Source of the DNA: Panicum virgatum
Taxonomy: Eukaryota; Streptophyta; Magnoliopsida; Poales; Poaceae
DNA: 64,000 nucleotides
Assembly: GCF_016808335.1 (NCBI RefSeq)
Contig: NC_053138.1
Coordinates: 56,884,951-56,948,950 of the forward strand
Reading direction: 5' to 3'
The position numbers and the translations under genes are program-made. Of the stretch, positions 1-11,600 are shown one piece after another; position 1 is the first letter of the stretch, and each line of letters opens with the position of its first letter. The notes under the pieces were generated by a model. It was not told the origin of the DNA. It saw only the letters and a program-made list of their open reading frames with translations, and searched no databases.

Positions 1-645
1 TATCATCCCAGACATAAACAAATCAAATTTAATTGCATGATGGGTAGATATGGCTGCACAGAAATTATATATTTATTTGACTTTCCTATCATAAAAAAGA
101 AAAAAATCGAGTTGTAGTAGGTTTCGATGTTTGGAGCAATTCCCAGTTAAGTTTGGGTGAGTGATATTCTTTTTAACAATAATGGTTGAAAATATGATGC
201 TACGACTTACAAGGAATGAAGCTACGTTTCTGTTTCCGAACTCTTTTGAGTTTGCAAGGGTCTGCAGTCTGCACGCAAGCATGATTCTGCTTGAGCAGCT
301 CCCAGTCTTAATTGGGTTAGAACTTAGAACCACTCGACCGTGTTCTACTTGAATGCGTGGGAAAATTTTCACAAGCAGAAACTATCCAGCACGCCGGCAA
401 ACAACTTTACGAAACACTGGTGGAAAAAATGGGGAGTTGTGACAGGAAAATAAACTTGTCAGATCCACAAATAATGTTTTATGAACAAAATGATGGCTAA
501 AACGAAGAGAAGTTTAATTTAGGTCAACATGCATGTCGTGTTGCGCGATATATAATCTTTTCATTCACTGGGCTAGGAAATAAATTTACTGTTGAATTTG
601 AATCCCCGGGTACCCAAATGTGATGGTAAATTTACAGTATCTCAC
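1..645. other. Left flank, no exon assigned
   Basis: No reading frame here has convincing coding character on either strand. If the minus-strand gene whose first exon ends at 646 is real, this stretch is its first intron and possibly more, and its next exon lies outside the window or is too short to recognise. The base composition is AT-rich, in sharp contrast with the GC-rich exon to its right. Confidence 0.5.
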
Positions 646-1194
646 CTGCTTGGGAACAGGTGGCGTGATCTTGGCGAGCTCCCTGAGGTAGCCGACGAAG
701 CCGTCCTTGAGCAGGCACGCCATCCCCGTCAGCTCCCCCCCTGCGACGGCGGCTGCTCCTCCTCCCCCACCGTCCGCCGGCGCGTCTTCGCCGTCGTCTC
801 CGGCGGCGACGGCGTCCCGGAACGCGCGATCGGCCTCCCGGCGGAGCCCGTGGCGGCCGAGGCTCTCGTAGAGCCGCAGCGCCACGCGCCGCGCGGTGCC
901 CGGCGACGCCGCGCCGATCCTCCTGGCAAGCGCCTCCGCGGACGCGCACCGCGACAGCCGCGCGCGCGCGGCCGGCGTCCCGGCGGCCCCCGCCGGCACC
1001 ATCGCCTCCACCGAGTCGGCGTCCGTCATCGAGGACGACGACGGCCACCGCCAGCTGCTGCTGCTGGTGGGCGCGGCGGGCCGCCCGCGCACCGGCGACT
1101 GCGACCGGGCGTGCCGCGCGGGGGCGAGGCCGGCGGTGGCGGCGCGCCACGTGGCGTCGCACGGCGAGCTCGGCGCTCGCTGCGACCGCGACAT
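646..1194 (-). CDS. First coding exon of an unrecognised grass gene
   Basis: This is a GC-rich minus-strand exon of 183 codons, from the ATG at 1194 to a good splice donor (GTGAG at 645-641) that leaves the frame in phase 0. I chose this ATG because a TATA-like TTTAAA lies about 70 bases upstream. An in-frame ATG at 1395 would put the TATA-like box inside the coding region. The protein starts MSRSQRAPSSP, has a low-complexity Ala/Ser/Pro/Arg-rich first half, then a probable helical segment with ALARRIGAASPG and ARRVALRLYESLGRHGLRRE, a Gly/Ala-rich linker, and ends with the conserved-looking GFVGYLRELAKITPPVPKQ. I do not recognise the family. The abrupt GC rise is typical of grass first exons. 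The other long frames over this interval are shadows of the same composition. The rest of the gene is off the left edge. Confidence 0.5.
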
Positions 1195-1263
1195 CTCCCC
1201 TTGGGGGCTTGGCTCCCTCGCTTGCCGGGTGCGGACGAGGAACCGGGAGCTGGGGGGCGCGCC

Positions 1264-1269
1264 ATTTAA
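1264..1269 (-). promoter_or_regulatory. TATA-like box of the minus-strand gene
   Basis: TTTAAA reads the same on both strands and sits about 70 bases upstream of the ATG at 1194, a normal grass TATA-to-ATG distance for a short leader. It is the only such motif near this exon. Confidence 0.35.
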
Positions 1270-1776
1270 ACTGGAGGGGAGAGCATCTGGTACGAGGCCG
1301 GGCTGGTGGATGGGCCTACGGGCCACTGGGCTTCTTCTGTTAGCCGAAATGGCTCGGCTAGGTCGGGCTTCTTTCGTCAGCCCAGAGGACTCCACTCCAT
1401 GCCAGACCTTTTGGACGTGCCAGCCACAAATCAGAAAACGTCAGTGGGGACCCGGGTCCGCTGGCAGCGACGACCAGAATCAGATGGTCCTCGTGAGTGG
1501 AGACGTGACAGGGAAGCGAGCGACCTGCGGGAGCGACGACACGTACGCGCTCCTACGGAGTAAGTACGTACATGCGTCTTTACCATTCTGCCCCCACTAG
1601 GCCGTAGTGGTCGACGGTTTGTGGCAGCGTAGGCCGTGACACGAGGTAATGATAACGAGCAGAAGCGCAGCTAAATGGATATCATGGAGCAGCCCTAGCG
1701 TTACACTGTCACCTCACGCCTCTCTTAAGCAGACCGCAGACGCGTCGACTTAAAACACAAATACCCTTGCTAGTAT
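1270..1776. other. Intergenic, upstream of minus-strand gene
   Basis: This is upstream sequence of mixed composition that becomes less GC-rich to the right. It probably includes the promoter of the minus-strand gene. I see no gene or repeat that I can support. Confidence 0.4.
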
Positions 1777-2118
1777 GGGGGCGTTTAGTTCCCAAACAAA
1801 AATTTTTTTGGTGTCACGTCAATGTTTGACCAGATGTCGAGAGGGTTTTTCGAACACTAATTAAAAAACTAATTTCAGAACTCACTTGGAAACCGCGAGA
1901 CGAATCTTTTGAGGCATTTGACCGCATCATTAGCACATGTGGGTTACTGTAGCACTTATGGCTAATCATGCACTAATTAGGCTCAAAAGATTCGTCTCGT
2001 CGTGTACATCCAAACTGTATAATTAGTTTTGTTATTTAATTATATTTAGTGTTTCATACATGTGTTTAAAGGGGAGTTGAAAATTTTAGGCGAAAATTTT
2101 TGGTAACTAAACGGGCTC
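1777..2118. mobile_element. Tourist-like MITE, 342 bp
   Basis: The ends are imperfect inverted repeats around the core GTTTAGTT (left 1781-1790, right AACTAAAC at 2105-2112). The flanking 3-base direct repeat TAT (1774-1776 and 2119-2121) is a candidate target duplication. The interior has no coding frame. It contains TACTGTAGCAC and an AATTAGGCTCAAAAGATTCG stretch, and sister copies at 3074-3407 and 28943-29174 share related interior motifs. The 3-base duplication suggests a PIF/Harbinger-type element, but that assignment is inferred. Confidence 0.75.
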
Positions 2119-2389
2119 TATGTGAGTTTGTTTCTTAAAAAAAAGAAGTATGTGAGTTTCGCACGGGCCAATTATAACGGGAAGTTCCTTTTCTTTTTCG
2201 CTGTGTCAAGAGTGCCCCATCATCTACAAGTAGTCAAGTACCTTTTCTTTTTCCTTTTGAAAACTACAAGTACCTTTTCTAAACTGATGAATACCGCGGC
2301 ACGTCCAATACACGCTGCCATTATATTTGCTCCATTCTGACATGGAAACACTTCAACTGTTAGATATATCCAGTTTCCATAAGGTGAAG

Positions 2390-2888
2390 CCACTAGTTTT
2401 CGGCCCGGCGTCGCCTCCCCGCGGGCGGCTCCTCGCAGCGTGCCACGGCGTTGGGTTGCTCCGGACTTTGTTTTTCATGCCGTCGGGCGGTCGGTTTAGG
2501 TGTAGCAGCACTGCGACGTTGGGTTCTGCACGGCAGTGGCCTCCTGGTGTGGTGGTGTCTGCCCCTTCTGCTCCTTTATCAACGCTGGAATCTTCAGATG
2601 TTTCGATAACCGCAAGAGTGTGATTGTGAGTGGAAGCTACGGTTGTGCCTTTTCTCCTCTGTCATTGTTGTGAATAGAGTTTGGCCGTGTTGACGTCCCA
2701 ACCCAACCGGCCAGTGAGTATAGTTGAGCGGTAACCCGTGTTGACGTCCCAATCCATCCGGGCGAGTTTGTTGTTTTCTTTTCTTTTTGTTTCCTGACTA
2801 TGGCCTCCTAGGCCCGTAATCTTGTATTTTTCTGCTATATCAATAGAAGCGCACTCGTCGAGTGCTGTTCGTTCAAAATAAAAAAATA
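2390..2888 (+). mobile_element. Probable LINE 3' end fragment
   Basis: This non-coding stretch ends in a short run AATAAAAAAATA. Just before that is text typical of grass non-LTR retrotransposon tails: a TTGTATTTTTCTGC stretch followed by ATCAATAGAAGCGC. No reverse transcriptase remains, so it would be a 5'-truncated copy. The left boundary is a guess and I found no target duplication. It could also be the 3' end of a decayed gene. Confidence 0.4.
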
Positions 2889-3073
2889 GTAAACTCGTCA
2901 CACTCTTATCATAATTCTTACACCATATACCATCAGTTTTATCTCCAAAGTATCTTATCGCTGAAAATATTGGGACTAGCTTTAGTTTCTCTTCCTCGGT
3001 TGGCTGTAGACTTGGGTTTCTTTATTTCACTTGTTCTTGAATGCAATTTTGTTTATATAATATATATTACTAA

Positions 3074-3407
3074 GCTCGTGTTTAGTTACAAAATTCAAAA
3101 TTCCAAAAAAATTCCGGCACATGCATGGAGACTTAAATCTATACGAAATAAAAAACGCATTGCGACTGGTGTATGTAAATGGCGAGACGAATCTAATGAA
3201 CCTAATTAGACTGTAATCAGACGCTAAATTGCTACAGTATTGCTACAGTAAACAATCTCTAATGCCGGATTAATTAGGCTCATTAGATTCGTCTCGCGAT
3301 TTACAGACGAATTCTGTAATTATTTTTGTGATTAGTCTATGTTTAGTACTTCAAATATAGAAATATGTCTTTTCAAAAAAATTTACGGTTCGCAACTAAA
3401 CACCCCC
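3074..3407. mobile_element. Tourist-like MITE, 334 bp
   Basis: The terminal inverted repeats are built around GTGTTTAGTT, and the TAA direct repeats (3071-3073 and 3408-3410) match the PIF/Harbinger target preference. The interior has long inverted similarity (GGCGAGACGAATCTAATGA against TCATTAGATTCGTCTCG), so the transcript could fold back on itself. It belongs to the same broad family as the element at 1777-2118. It lies about 350 bp upstream of the MOS1-type gene TATA box. Confidence 0.8.
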
Positions 3408-3762
3408 TAAAAGCAGGGAAGCTCGAAACAACACCGGTTGATAAATGATTTGTGGCATCATCGTTCGCAGGGAGCTCGAGGTGAGAATCGTCGCCGCTTG
3501 GCTATTGTTTATCCTTGGCTCGCACGAAACGTCCAAGTCGTGGCCTCCGACGTGGCAGGGCAAATCAAAGCACGCAATTACGCCAAACCACCTCAAGCCG
3601 GCCCCAGGATCCTCTGCGCCCCGCGGCCACACCGACCCCCCGATCCCCTCCGCTCCCGCGCCTCCACGTGGCACCCTCCTCCCTGACATCTGGGCCCGGG
3701 GCGCGACGGGCTCCTGTTCCCGCGTCCAGTCCCGCACCGCCACGCGTGCCTCCTCCCCGCCC

Positions 3763-3769
3763 TATATGG
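3763..3769 (+). promoter_or_regulatory. TATA box of the MOS1-type gene
   Basis: TATATGG lies in a GC-rich promoter about 425 bases upstream of the start codon at 4190. This implies a 5' leader of roughly 390 nt that is CT-rich and then GC-rich. The transcription start itself is inferred. Confidence 0.5.
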
Positions 3770-4189
3770 CTCTCACGAACGCTCCCACAACCTTCTCTCC
3801 TCCCCCCAGGCCCCCCGCCTCGCCCTCCCGCCTCCGCCCCTGACGAGCGGGCCCCACCTGTCACCCGCCCCTCCCCCGCCGCCGCCGCTCGCCGGACGGC
3901 AGGGCGCCGAGGGCCCCGTTACCTCCCTCCAGCTCCGGCATCCGCCTCCGCGGCCGCGCGGAGCCGATCCGGGACGCGGCCCACTTCCCGCGCTGATCGC
4001 TCCATCCGCCTCCGCCACCGCCTCCTAGGGTTTCGGCGGTCCCCCTCGCTCCTCGCGGCCCCGGGATCTCGATCTCCCCGGCCTCGGGGCCCCGGTCACG
4101 CCCCGCCGGTCTGGTTCCCGCTCGATTCGCCCCGGGGAATTAGAGAGGCGTGTCCCGCCGGGGGAGCTCGCTCGCGGGGAGGAGGGGCC

Positions 4190-7100
4190 ATGGCCTCGAC
4201 GCTCACCACGGACAGGAGGTTCGCGATCTCCACCCCACGCTCCCGCGCGATGCAATTTTGTTTCCCTAATTGTCCTTTCGCAATTCTGGTATCATGAGTA
4301 GGGCCTGTGGTGCATTGTTCCTTGCGGTTTTTTTAAAAAAGTAATATAGCCTAGCATCTGCTTGCTGTGGTGTCGGGGCAATATGCAATTGATTCCAATT
4401 GATTTCGGGAGTACAGAGAGATGATAGCTTTTGTATGCTCGAGTTTGATATTGAGCCACCGTTGTCCAATTGGGCCAATGGACTCACAAAGTTGAGCGGA
4501 CCTGGTACTCGTGTCATCGTGTGAGACCTTACAAGTGCTTTATTGGTGAGAATTATATGGAGGTTTTGTCGGGTATGGACATTGGACGGGTCTGGTAATC
4601 CAGTTTCTGTGGAAAACAACACAGGCTGTTAAATGATGCAGTGATTATATGTGCTGTCTTGTCAATGAAGAAAGAATTGCAGTCTTGGAAATTATGGGGT
4701 TCTGCATACAATTTTGTTCAGCTGAGCTGCCTCTCTCAGTATCTTGATTACCTCTTTCAATGTTTGGATCGCCTCTTTTTTTCCTTGCTTAACTTCTCTG
4801 TACTACCGGTTTGTGATTGTATGGGTTGACTTGTTAAAGTTTTAAGGTAAGAACAGGGATTAACGATTAGGCTAAGGTGCTCAAGTTTGTACTTCCTCCT
4901 ATCAACAATATAAGTCCATCTAGGTTTGTCCTAAGTCAAACTTTTTTTTAACTTTGACCATCAATATATAAAATTTTATATAGATTAGCAGCAAAAGATT
5001 GGCGTTGATAGAATGGAAGCTACTTTTATAGCATATAATTCTTTTTCATTTAAGATAATATATTGTTATAGCTATTGCTAGTCAAAGTTAGGAAAATTGA
5101 CTTAGGATAAACTTAAATGGGCTTATATTAATCATCAAAATTAAAGAAAGTTGAATTACGACAAACCTAAATAGACCTGCATTAAGGTTGAGAATTCCCA
5201 ATTAATGATTTCACAATAACAGAAATAAGCTTGTTGCGCTATTTGCATGTACAATGCATCATGCATTGAGGTGCTATTAAAGAAATGTTGTCCATATTAT
5301 GAACTGCCTTGTTTCGTGACATAATAGTGGGATATTTCATATTTGTAATTTGTGTGGGCATACTTATCTATTGTACTGATTGGCTGATTGCAACCATTTT
5401 TATTTTTGGAGCATAGTCAAACTCTGCTAATTTAATTCCTTATGGATTTGTTCAGATGGGCACCTCAAAGGAAATCTGGTATGACTGTTCTTGGAAAAGT
5501 TCCAAAACCGATTAATTTACCAAGTCAGAGGTAACAGTTTCTTATTTGGTTGCAAAATCTTGATTCTGTAAACTTCTCTGCATGTGGATTGATTTGGTTA
5601 TTGCTTGTGAAGGTTGGAAAACAATGGTCTTGATCCCAACCTGGAAATTGTTCCAAAGTAAGTATATATTCTTTTTTGTTTTCCAAATGTTCATATAATT
5701 GAGTGTTTTTTATGTTCTGGATGATCTCAGTGTTTCCCATAATTACTATGTCATGAGATTTTTGTTTATATTCTTCTTTGCTTGCCAGCAGTTCATATAA
5801 TTCAGTGCTTTGATGTTTAGGATGATCTCAATGTTTTTGCATAATTACTTTGCCATGAGATTTTTGATTTTAATGTTAGGGGCACCCTCACATGGGGCGG
5901 CAAAGCACCATCTACAAAACCAAATGCTTGGGCTTCCTCGTCAATTCTGTCTGCCAAGAATGATGGAAGTTCCAGTTCATCCAGCCACTTCAATGGGCGG
6001 CCCTCCTCGGGGGGAGGCTCAAGGCCATCAACAGCTGGTAGCGAATCACTTGGTTCACCCAATGCTTGGGGTCCAAATTCTCGCCCATCTTCAGCATCAA
6101 GCACAGTTCCATCATCACATCTATCAATGGCTACAAATCGTCCCCGAAGTGCAGAGACAAGGCCAGGAAGTTCACAGCTTTCTCGATTCGCAGATAATGC
6201 TTCAGATAATGTGAAAGCATCTATAAGGACTATTGATAGATCGGTAATTCTGCAGACCTTGAACTCAATATATATTGTGATTCAGTACATCCTTCAATCC
6301 ATTTTTTTTAATTCTTTAACTATGTAGGGATTTTCATCACATGGGCATGGGTTCACACTAAGTACCGGTGATTTCCCAACCCTTGGCTCTGAAGTAAACA
6401 GTCAACGAGGTAACTATGTGCAACATAAGATGTGTTTACTTTGAGTTTCTTGCTCCTGCCAAATTATTTTTATAGGTTATTTAGCATTTAGCATGTCTAA
6501 TTGTTAGCTGTTCTAAACATTTATATAAATATGAGATAAATGCTGGCATTGGTGAACTATTTGGGCAAAAATTGCATTTGTTCAGACTTGTCTATAACTG
6601 CCAGTTTCATCTACTTTGTTTGTTTATAAAGAATCCTCCTTACACGTTTTTTTATTCTAGGCCATAGCTCGAAAGGGCGCCCAACATCTAGTTCAGGTAA
6701 AGAGGCACCACAAGCTGAACAAGTGAAGACCCTAACAGCTGGTATAAAATAATTTCACCATTACATCATCGGTTGATAACATCCACTGTTGGATATAATT
6801 GCCTTAACCTGTAATGGGAAATGTCTTATGTGCTAGGAACTGGCGAGGTAATTTCATCATCCAATAATCATCCTGTTGATATATTGAAGACAGAGCAGCA
6901 TGCACACGCTGGAGGTGCCCCTGTTCCGGCCACAAATCTGCCAAATGAAGGCCTGCAACCACAGCCACACCCACAAAATTTTCATATGCCTCCACAGTTC
7001 GATCCATGGCGTGTACCTCCTGGTCACCCCCCTGAGGGAATGTGGCATAGAGGAGCAGCACCAGGTGGGCCATACAGACCTGTAGGCCCCCCTGGTAGTT

Positions 7101-10100
7101 TCCCTGGCGAACCATTTGGTTATTATGGTCCGTACCCACCCAACTCGGAAGCAGCAGCAAGGCAGGGATCAGGACATGGTGGATATCACCCTAAAAATGG
7201 TGATGGCTATAATCCTATGCCTCCTAATTCCTACATTATGAATCAGCCTGTTATTCCAGTCAGACCAGTTTATCAGGGTCCAGTGCCTTATGATGGATAT
7301 TATGGCCCTCGAGCGAATTTCAATACTGCCAATGCGAGGGATCCTCATTTTGTTGGAGGTCCTCGCCAACCTGGAATATTAAATCAATTCCCAAATCAGA
7401 ATGACAAGTTCCACCCTGGACATTCTCATATCAGACCAGGAAAACATGAAACGGTTCTGAGGGAGAGGGAGCAGCTGGAACCTGATAAAGTACATGTGTT
7501 TCGTCGAGGACAACCTGGGAGTTTGCATGATAACTCTGATCGCCTAGGAGGTTCCCATGAATTTGAAAGGAATGCACAGCCAGCACCGCCACTTCTTCCA
7601 CATCCTGATGGAAACCGGACTGATATGAACATGAGGACAGATACAAGGGATACCATGAGGACAGATACAAGGGATACCATCAGTGAAAGAAATAGGGTAC
7701 TTACAAAGTTGGTGCCTAACCAGAGAGGTCCAGCTGGAACAGACCATTCATCTGTTTTTGAAAATGTGCATTCCCATCCTAGGGAAACTGGTGATGGCAT
7801 TCTGCGCAAGAAATTCAAGGACGATAATTCAGTTACACTTGATCAGCAACCTGTCATTAAGAAGAATCCAGCTTTAATAGAGAAAATTGAGAGTTTGAAC
7901 AACAAAGCCAGAAATGTTGATGCACGTAATGTTCCAGAACCAGCTTTGTCCAAGGAATTCAAGAAACAGCAAAAAAGCTCTGATATTTCATCTACTGCTG
8001 TCATCACTGGTATGGGTTGTGCTTCTGACCAGGTGAATTCTTTAACTGTTTCTCATATCTCTCCTGTGGCGAAGAGACAACCAAATATGCCTGGTGAGGG
8101 TAAAGTTGTTGGACCTGCACACTCACAGCTAACTGAATTTAGCAAAGCTGGAAAGCTTGGTGATTCAATTAATGATCATGTGCATAGGAGAGGTGATTCT
8201 TCAAGAAACACTCACCATGCTCCTAAAGACAGATCAGCTAATAAGTTCGGAAAGGGACAGGGAGAAAGTTCAACTGATTCATTACCAGCTGATATGAGGA
8301 ATAACATTCAACATGGCCAACCCCCCGAGAGTGCTTCACAGCTGCAACCTGTGACTGTACCAGATGATTTGGCAGCTTCACTTGATTATGAGTCTCAGGT
8401 ATATATTTCTAGATTTGTGTTATGAGTCTCAGGTATATATTTCTAGATTTGTGGTATTTTTATTAATTGTATGGCTACCATTCTAATGTTCTGAAAGTTT
8501 TCTTATCGCAATTATCTTTAGGGGGCAAAATTGACCACTGTCTGAAAATTTTAATACAATGAAACCTCACTTATCAAGTCCATAAAAACATTCAATTGGA
8601 AAAGTGTGTTTTCTGTTGCAGCATTGCCCTTCCTGGAAGTTATAATAGATTCGCCTACCTTGTCTATTTAAAATCTTGGATTCCGGTTCAAATTCATATC
8701 ACAGTTCAGTTGGTCCATCATCATCAGTATAACGACCAGCTATTACTTAAGACATATTTGTCTGCTTTTATTTCCTGTGGAATTACTTCAAGTAGTGAGG
8801 TTGACACGGTGCATAAGAATTTGAATGATGATTGCTGAGCAGTCTTGTATTTTTGTTGTTTTTGCCAATCCAGCGTGCCAAAATGAAGGAGTTGGCTGTA
8901 GAACGTGCAAAAAAGTTGAAAGCTGAGGAGGAGGAACGGATAAAGAACCAAAAAGCAAAAGCTCAAGCGAAATTGGAAGAACTGAACAGACGATCTTCAG
9001 TACTTCAGAAGAAACCAAACGATACAAAAGTAGAAGCTGACGATGCGCATGATAAGCAAAAGGCTCTCCTTGATATGACTGCTAAGCCTGCCACTTCAAC
9101 TGCTGAGCCCTGTGATGATACTGCAGCTGACGAGACTGTTCTTCCACCTCCTAATGATCCCAAGCATGCTGTGGTAAATGTACAGCCCCAGACTACTGAA
9201 CTATCACATGCTTCAGGTGGTGGCAAAGACCCTGCTGCTCATGCTGCCTCATCCTCAGTTAGGAACACACAGAGCAACGTGGATCATGTTGGGCAGAAGA
9301 GTATCTCACAGTCGCGTGACATTAGTGTTCCAAAGCCCAAGCAGAGCTACAGGAAAAGGCATGTTGTTTCAGAGGAGAAAATTTCTGGTGAGAAACCAAT
9401 TGTTTCAGTAAGCACTGGAAATGCTAAGAAAAATACGGAGGTTTCTATCGACACATCAACGGTTGTTGTTGCACCACATGATGATCCCCCAGCTCAGAAC
9501 AAGAAAGGTGCCCGGCACTTGAGAAGTAAGAAGAAGGTAGAAGATGCTCTAGTTACTTTTAAACATCCACCTGTGGTGTGTAGTGAGCAGAATGCAGTGA
9601 AAGTTCCTACTGAGCCAAAGACACATACTGGTGGTGTTATCATCAGTAGCTCTATTGTTCCCACTGAAGGTACTATGGTAACTGTGGGAAGTATAACTGT
9701 GGGTGGAATATCACTTGCGTCTTTGAATCAGGAGCGTGTCAGATCACCAGATGGAACACAGAATACGGAGAATAGCCGACCAATACCTCAGCAAGCAAAA
9801 AGATCTGGAAAACATCAGCATGCTGTTCGGGCTGTTGAAAAGCCACATGGGAATGAAGGTGTCTTGTGGGCACCAGTTAAACCACCAGTGCAGAATGAGC
9901 AGTCTGACGGTGCCATGCGGAATGTAGTAGTAGCTGACCCCACTGCTGGGAAGACCTCCAATGATGGGGAAAATGTTACAAGAACAAAGAGGGCGGAAAT
10001 GGAGAGATATGTTCCTAAGCCTCTGTCCAAGGAGCTGCAACAACAGAATCCCAGTCATGATAAGGAAGCAATGGATACGTCCAATGCTGCTAAATTAGAT

Positions 10101-11210
10101 GTGGCACCCGAACCCAAGAAATGGGAGGACAGGAAAACTAGCAAGGGACATGCGAAGTCTAATCCTTCTTGGCGCAGAAGGAATACAGATGAATCATCTT
10201 TGGTGGTACCAAAGTCTATTGAGCAAGCAGACAGCTCTCATGAATCCAAGGAAGTCCAGAAGTCCAACAATCAGAATCAGCCAGTTGAACCTGGCAAGCA
10301 AGAAGATAAGCAGTTAAAATCCAAGGCAGATGCTGCTGCTGAGAACAGCTCAGCTCGAGCTCAAACAGTTCCACTATCCATCAGTTCTGCAAAAGAACAT
10401 GGTGCAGCTAACAGGCAAAGACGACAACATGTTAAGGCTCAAAGAAATGAAGCAAGTAGCTACTCAAATGAGAGCAAAGATAGAGAGGGCAGGAGTGACT
10501 TTGTCTATCAATCAGCAACCCCAGCCATGGATTCAAACTCATCCGATCACAAGAGCATGTCAAGGTCTGATGTGAAAAGCAGCGGGGCAGTTTCACATTC
10601 TAGAACACACTGGAAGCCTAAATCCAACTCCCATCCTCAGAACAGTTCAGATGGCAACATTGCTGTTGAAGGGCAAGCAGATACCCATGGAGGTGGACTT
10701 GAGATGAACAGCTCCAAAGGATCTGATAGTACTACCCATCAAGACAGCATCTGTAAAAAACCTATGGAAAGGAGTGATGGCATTGATGAGAAGGTTGCAC
10801 AGAGCGGACAGGAGAACCTGACACTGGAAGATGGCAACCATAAGAGTGAGTCTGAACAGCAGCAGGTCAATCATCCACCGCGTCGTCAGGGCCAGCACAA
10901 TGCGAGGTACCACAGAGGTGGTGGGGCACACAGGGGAAGGGGTGGTTATGATGCTGGGAGGCCAAGCCATGGCACAAACGCGGAACGGCGGAGGGGTGGC
11001 AGTCATCTCGAATACCAGCCAGTCGGATCCCACAATAAGGCCACGGACTTCCAGCAGAACCAGAGTGTCGAAGATCGAACTGAGGGGCCTCCCCATTCTG
11101 GACCAGCTTTCAGGGAGCGGGGCCACAACAGGGGGCCACGCCCAGCAGGCCACTTCATCAGGCGAAACCCAGCTCCAGCGCCAGCTGCTAACTCATACCA
11201 AGACGAATAA
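4190..11210 (+). CDS. MOS1: MODIFIER OF SNC1-like BAT2-domain protein
   Basis: Eight coding exons join in frame with GT-AG junctions: 4190-4218, 5456-5530, 5613-5657, 5880-6243, 6328-6409, 6661-6741, 6837-8398 and 8874-11210, giving about 1524 residues. The N-terminus carries the BAT2 N-terminal domain: RRWAPQRKSGMTVLGKVPKP, then INLPSQRLENNGLDPNLEIV and the GTLTWGGK core. A Pro/Gly/Tyr-rich middle follows, then a charged coiled segment at about residues 747-790, then a long low-complexity tail ending in RG/RGG-rich sequence. In Arabidopsis, MOS1 is a nuclear protein that promotes transcription of the immune receptor gene SNC1 and affects the cell cycle. The same role here is inferred from the conserved N-terminus. 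Arabidopsis MOS1 is similar in size, at about 1.4 thousand residues. Intron 1 (1.2 kb) carries a Stowaway-like MITE. The donor of exon 7 is duplicated (see 8387-8454). A repeat of RTDTRDTM occurs in exon 7. Confidence 0.93.
4890..5185. mobile_element. Degenerate Stowaway-like MITE in intron 1
   Basis: The two ends are inverted copies of each other. ATATAAGTCCATCTAGGTTT followed by GTCCTAAGTC on the left matches, with changes, the reverse complement of the right end around 5150-5185. This is the usual look of grass Stowaway elements (CTCC...ATAAGTC ends, AT-rich middle). The boundaries are approximate and the TA target duplication is not clear. Confidence 0.6.
8387..8454 (+). repeat. 34-bp tandem duplication of a splice donor
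   Basis: Two 34-base copies (8387-8420 and 8421-8454) differ only at the last base. Each contains the end of MOS1 exon 7 (GAGTCTCAG) and the donor GTATATAT. Only the first donor keeps the frame into the exon at 8874. Using the second would add 34 bases and an in-frame TGA at 8423-8425. The duplication therefore creates a decoy or alternative donor. Confidence 0.9.
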
Positions 11211-11600
11211 TCTTCCATCGCTCCCGCAGCAGCTGAGCTGCAGGAAGTCGTCTTGTCTGACATCTCACAATCAGGTAGGTGAATATATATTCTGTGTTCT
11301 GTACAGGGAACATGTCCTCTGATCTCCATCCCGTCATGGCTAACATGTTCTGGGGCTGGCAGGTTGGACGCGCTCGGGCTGGCGGTAGATGTCGGTCATC
11401 TACGGTGGCGAGCAGTAGGATCATGTAGTGATGATAGTCTTTGTTCCCCAGGGCCGTTGGGCCTTCACATGTGATTGTTAATTGTTCAGTAGGACATCCC
11501 CTTTGGTGAGATGAGATGTTGGAATGTGTACTAACGGAGTTGTGTTTGAGAACTGGGTTTAAATGTTGTTGTTAGCTTGTGCTGCTAATGGGAACAGAAA
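11211..11600 (+). other. 3' UTR of the MOS1-type gene
   Basis: This is sequence downstream of the stop codon. A possible 88-nt intron (donor GTAGGT at 11275, acceptor ending GGCAG at 11362) could be spliced from the UTR. The polyadenylation site is not evident and the right end is approximate. Confidence 0.5.
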
